This document shows positions 34,289 through 36,877 of a stretch of DNA of 36,877 nucleotides, piece by piece. The translations under genes were made by a program, and so were the position numbers. The notes under the pieces were generated by a model that was not told the DNA's origin, ran no database searches, and saw nothing but the letters and a program-made list of their open reading frames with translations. This DNA is from Anaerolineaceae bacterium UBA4799 (GTDB taxonomy: Bacteria > Chloroflexota > Anaerolineae > Anaerolineales > Anaerolineaceae): positions 1-36,877 of the forward strand of contig DHGL01000021.1 in the NCBI GenBank assembly GCA_002402725.1, in the 5' to 3' direction. Positions within the stretch are counted from its first letter, which is position 1. Each line of letters opens with the position of its first letter.

Positions 34289-35279
34289 TTGTTTGCTCCG
34301 TTCTATCGCCATCCAGGGAAGAGGTGTTATCAGATTTCAATGACCTCAGGTAATCCCTGGTTTTGCTCAAGATCAAATCCTTTACCTCTAATAGAGTACC
34401 ATCAATTTCTACACCTGCCGCAGCCGGGTGACCGCCCCCGCCGAGAGCATCAGCGATGGAAGCCACGTCAATACCCGGACGGGCGCGCCAACTGACTTTT
34501 ACCTGGTCTGGTTTCTGTTCAATAAAGAGCACTGCCACATCCATGTCTTCTATGCTTGAAAGAATGTTGGTGAGGTCTGCGTCATCGTCATCTTTATACC
34601 CGGCGTTGTGGCGGTCCTCCAGTGATAGGGTTGTCCATACCAGCCCATTTTCTCTTTCGAGCCTGGCCAGTCCGTATCCCCAATAATTGACACTGGTGAA
34701 GGGTTTGCTGATGAGCGCCTTATTATACAACTGGTTGATATTCGCGCCTTTTTCAATCAAATCAGCTGCGATGCGTAAAGAAGAGGCTGAGGTATTGGAG
34801 GTGCGGAAACCGATCGAGTCGCTGATGATACCAGAAAGGAGGGCGGAGGCGACTTCCTCGTTGATTTTTAGTCCCCATTCAGGCAGATGCTGTGCCAAAG
34901 TGGCGCAGGTTGCCACTGAATTGGGCTCGATCAGGTTCACCTTCCCGAACCCTTTATTGGTAATGTGGTGATCGATCACGATATCCACTTCGCGTCCGTC
35001 CAGCACGCCTCCGGTGCGTTCAAGGTCACTACAATCAAGGACGATATACAGGTCGTTTTCCGCTTTAAAGGTTTGTTGAACCCTGTCCGCACCAGGCAAG
35101 TGTCTGAAGGTTTTTGAGACGCCGTTGCGCAGGACCATTTCCACGGATTTTCCCGCGGCGGTTAATGCCAGGCCGAGACCGAGCACAGCACCGATAGCGT
35201 CGCCATCCGGGCGAATGTGAGAAGTGATGCCGATCTTTTCTGAGCGGCGGATCTGGTCGCTGATTTGTTGGTCGATCAT
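34278..35279 (-). CDS. nrnA: DHH-family oligoribonuclease / pAp phosphatase
   Basis: 333 aa from the ATG at 35279, which overlaps the rbfA stop by 4 bp (ATGA). The metal-binding motifs of DHH/DHHA1 enzymes are complete: SHIRPDGDAIG (20-30), LDCSD (81-85), DHH (103-105) and the GGGGHPAAAG C-terminal motif. Family knowledge: degrades nano-RNAs and removes 3'-phosphate from pAp in bacteria lacking Orn. An earlier in-frame start would lie in rbfA. Position between rbfA and truB is the common one. Confidence 0.95.
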   Translation of the reverse strand: MIDQQISDQIRRSEKIGITSHIRPDGDAIGAVLGLGLALTAAGKSVEMVLRNGVSKTFRHLPGADRVQQTFKAENDLYIVLDCSDLERTGGVLDGREVDIVIDHHITNKGFGKVNLIEPNSVATCATLAQHLPEWGLKINEEVASALLSGIISDSIGFRTSNTSASSLRIAADLIEKGANINQLYNKALISKPFTSVNYWGYGLARLERENGLVWTTLSLEDRHNAGYKDDDDADLTNILSSIEDMDVAVLFIEQKPDQVKVSWRARPGIDVASIADALGGGGHPAAAGVEIDGTLLEVKDLILSKTRDYLRSLKSDNTSSLDGDRTEQTNGK

Positions 35280-35650
35280 TTCTTTTTCTTCTGTTGACTT
35301 TCTTCTGCGTGGATGGAAGCCAATAACCGCTCGATGCGGTCTGCGCGTTCCGGGGTGATATCCCAATGAAAGCGAAGGCGTGGGAATGAGCGCAATTCAA
35401 TGCGGTCTGAGAGCGCCTTGCGGATGAACCCGCTGGCACTCTCCAACCCTTCCAGCACTTCCTTTGACCGGGTGACCCCTTCCACCGCCGAAACGTAGAT
35501 ATCCGCGTAAGATAATTCGCGGTCAACGCGCACATCCGTGATGGTAATTCCTGCGAGGCGTGGATCACGAATTTCTTCTTTGACAAGCATCTCAGATAAT
35601 TCCTTGCGGAATCGATCGCCGATGCGGGTTAATCGTAATGGTGAAGGCAT
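35276..35650 (-). CDS. rbfA: Ribosome-binding factor A
   Basis: 124 aa, normal length. The KH-like fold is recognised by IGDRFRKELSEMLVKE, DPRLAGITITDVRVDRELSYADIYVS and ALSDRIELRSFPRLRFHWD. It binds the 30S precursor and helps 16S rRNA 5' end maturation. It starts 27 bp after infB and is joined to nrnA by an ATGA overlap. The lysine-rich C-terminus (QQKKKK) is a normal variant. Confidence 0.97.
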   Translation of the reverse strand: MPSPLRLTRIGDRFRKELSEMLVKEEIRDPRLAGITITDVRVDRELSYADIYVSAVEGVTRSKEVLEGLESASGFIRKALSDRIELRSFPRLRFHWDITPERADRIERLLASIHAEESQQKKKK

Positions 35651-35677
35651 GAATATTTCCAGTACTTAATAATCAGA

Positions 35678-36877
35678 CTAAGCGGATTTTTCGATGATAT
35701 AGTTTTCGAGAATATCACCCTCGTTGATATCATTATACCCTTTCAACGAAACGCCACACTCAAACCCCTGACGCACCTCTCTAACATCTTCTTTTTCATG
35801 CTTTAGGGATGAGATTTCACCATCAAAAAGGGTTTCTCCGTCACGCACCAGGCGCACACGGGCATTACGCCGGAGTTCCCCGGTGAGCACGCGGCAGCCG
35901 GCGATAGTACCCACCTTGTTGATCTTGAACACGGCGCGCACCTGGGCGGTTCCCACAGTTATTTCGCGGGTTTCCGGTTCAAGCATGCCTTTAAGAGCTT
36001 TTTCGATGTCTTCGATCATGCGGTAGATAATATCATACAAGCGGATGGAAACGCCTTCCTGTTCAGCCAGGTTTCGGGCTGCCTGGTCTGCGTTGACATT
36101 AAAGCCGAGCAGGATGGCGCGGGAAGCAGCGGCCAGCATCACATCGCTCTCGCTGATGTTCCCGGTTTCAGCGTGGATCACATTGATCTTGATCTCACCC
36201 TGGCTTAATTCGTTCAGAGAATTGACGATGGGTTCCATTGAACCCTGAACATCCACCTTGAGGATCAAAGGAAGTTCCCGGACCTCGCCCGCCTGGAATT
36301 TCTCGAATAGCTTTTCCAGCGTGGTGCGGGTGGCAGTATCGGCTCCGCTCATCTTACTGGCAGCGCGTTCTGCCAGAATGACGCGGGCTTCTTTTTCGCT
36401 TGGGACTACCTGGAACAGCTCGCCGGCGGGGGGGACATTGCCGATTCCCAACACCTGGATTGGCGTTGAGGGAGAAGCGCTTTTGACGACTTTACCGGTG
36501 AAATCGAACATGGCGCGAATCTTACCATAGGTATCACCGGCAATGACTGTGTTCCCGGTCTGTAAAGTACCGTTCTGTACCAGCAGGGTGGCAATCACAC
36601 CGCGGGCTTTGTCCACCTGTGCTTCGATCACAGTGCCGAAAACCTTGCCGTGCGGGTTGGCTTTGATATCCAGGCTCTCACTCACCAGGAGCACCGCCTC
36701 CAGGATGTCTTCCAAACCCTTCCGTTGTTTAGCCGATACTGGCACAACGATGGTGCTGCCATCCCACTCATCAGGAACCAGGCCCAGTTCTGCGAGTTGC
36801 CGTTTCACAAAGTCAGGGTTGGCATCCGGCCGATCCATCTTATTGAGTGCTACGATGATCGGTACCCTGGCGGCTTT
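35678..36877 (-). CDS. infB: Translation initiation factor IF-2 (5' end outside the window)
   Basis: 399 residues visible, reading in frame to the last base of the window, so the start lies to the right. It has the G4 motif NKMD (visible residues 12-15) and G5 VSAK (47-50), then domains II and III, and the C-terminal fMet-tRNA-binding domain (VRAVFKINKVGTIAGCRVLTG). GTPase that places fMet-tRNA on the 30S subunit. It is the first visible gene of the infB-rbfA-nrnA-truB-ribF operon. Confidence 0.98.
   Translation of the reverse strand, partial: KAARVPIIVALNKMDRPDANPDFVKRQLAELGLVPDEWDGSTIVVPVSAKQRKGLEDILEAVLLVSESLDIKANPHGKVFGTVIEAQVDKARGVIATLLVQNGTLQTGNTVIAGDTYGKIRAMFDFTGKVVKSASPSTPIQVLGIGNVPPAGELFQVVPSEKEARVILAERAASKMSGADTATRTTLEKLFEKFQAGEVRELPLILKVDVQGSMEPIVNSLNELSQGEIKINVIHAETGNISESDVMLAAASRAILLGFNVNADQAARNLAEQEGVSIRLYDIIYRMIEDIEKALKGMLEPETREITVGTAQVRAVFKINKVGTIAGCRVLTGELRRNARVRLVRDGETLFDGEISSLKHEKEDVREVRQGFECGVSLKGYNDINEGDILENYIIEKSA

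Noticed and set aside
1..36877. CRISPR array or defence island
   Set aside because: No regularly spaced repeats and no cas, toxin or nuclease genes were found; the only tandem repeat is the 2-copy 12-mer near trmD. The methylase-like protein alone is not enough.

Overview
The window looks like the chromosome of an anaerobic member of the Chloroflexota, most likely class Anaerolineae. This is inferred from the gene mix, not from a marker search. The clues are: several exported proteins with threonine/proline-rich linkers just outside the membrane, a groESL operon with a perfect CIRCE operator, a flavin-dependent thymidylate synthase-like protein, a T-box leader on a TrpB2-type gene, and many ABC and MFS transporters. 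Composition is moderately GC-rich and even throughout, apart from the left edge.

Left edge (1-1440): a tyrosine recombinase reads toward the 3' end of an intact tRNA-Arg(TCG) gene and is flanked by paired TTGCACC-type repeats. This is the classic end of an integrated element whose body lies left of the window. Immediately beyond, divergent from the tRNA, is rtcB (RNA ligase).

2.7-13.8 kb, all minus strand: an ABC-2 exporter operon (ATPase, two permeases, then a membrane-anchored M28 peptidase fused to a GldG/DUF4350-like tail), preceded by a complete BMP-family nucleoside-type ABC importer (lipoprotein, double ATPase, two permeases). A hairpin terminator lies after the lipoprotein gene and another at the operon end.

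13.9-17.3 kb, minus strand: two paralogous MFS transporters flank trmD. The trmD promoter has a tandem 12-bp repeat directly upstream of the -35 and appears to give a leaderless mRNA.

17.5-24.1 kb, plus strand: two tandem membrane-anchored TPR paralogues, groES-groEL, a parvulin-type foldase lipoprotein and a membrane-anchored protein of unknown function. Together this is a proteostasis/envelope neighbourhood.

24.1-28.3 kb, minus strand: a large protein that looks like a DNA methylase with both catalytic motifs eroded, and a TrpB2-type tryptophan synthase beta chain behind a T-box leader with a UGG specifier.

28.4-30.2 kb, minus strand: an ion-transporter-superfamily permease preceded by a CBS-domain protein.

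30.3-36.9 kb, minus strand: infB (cut by the window end)-rbfA-nrnA-truB-ribF, the standard translation/RNA operon, extended by a fused double ThyX-like protein and an MgtC-family protein. Short start/stop overlaps link several of these genes. The most notable items are the double ThyX with complementary motif loss, the degenerate methylase, the integrated-element boundary and the T-box-controlled trpB.
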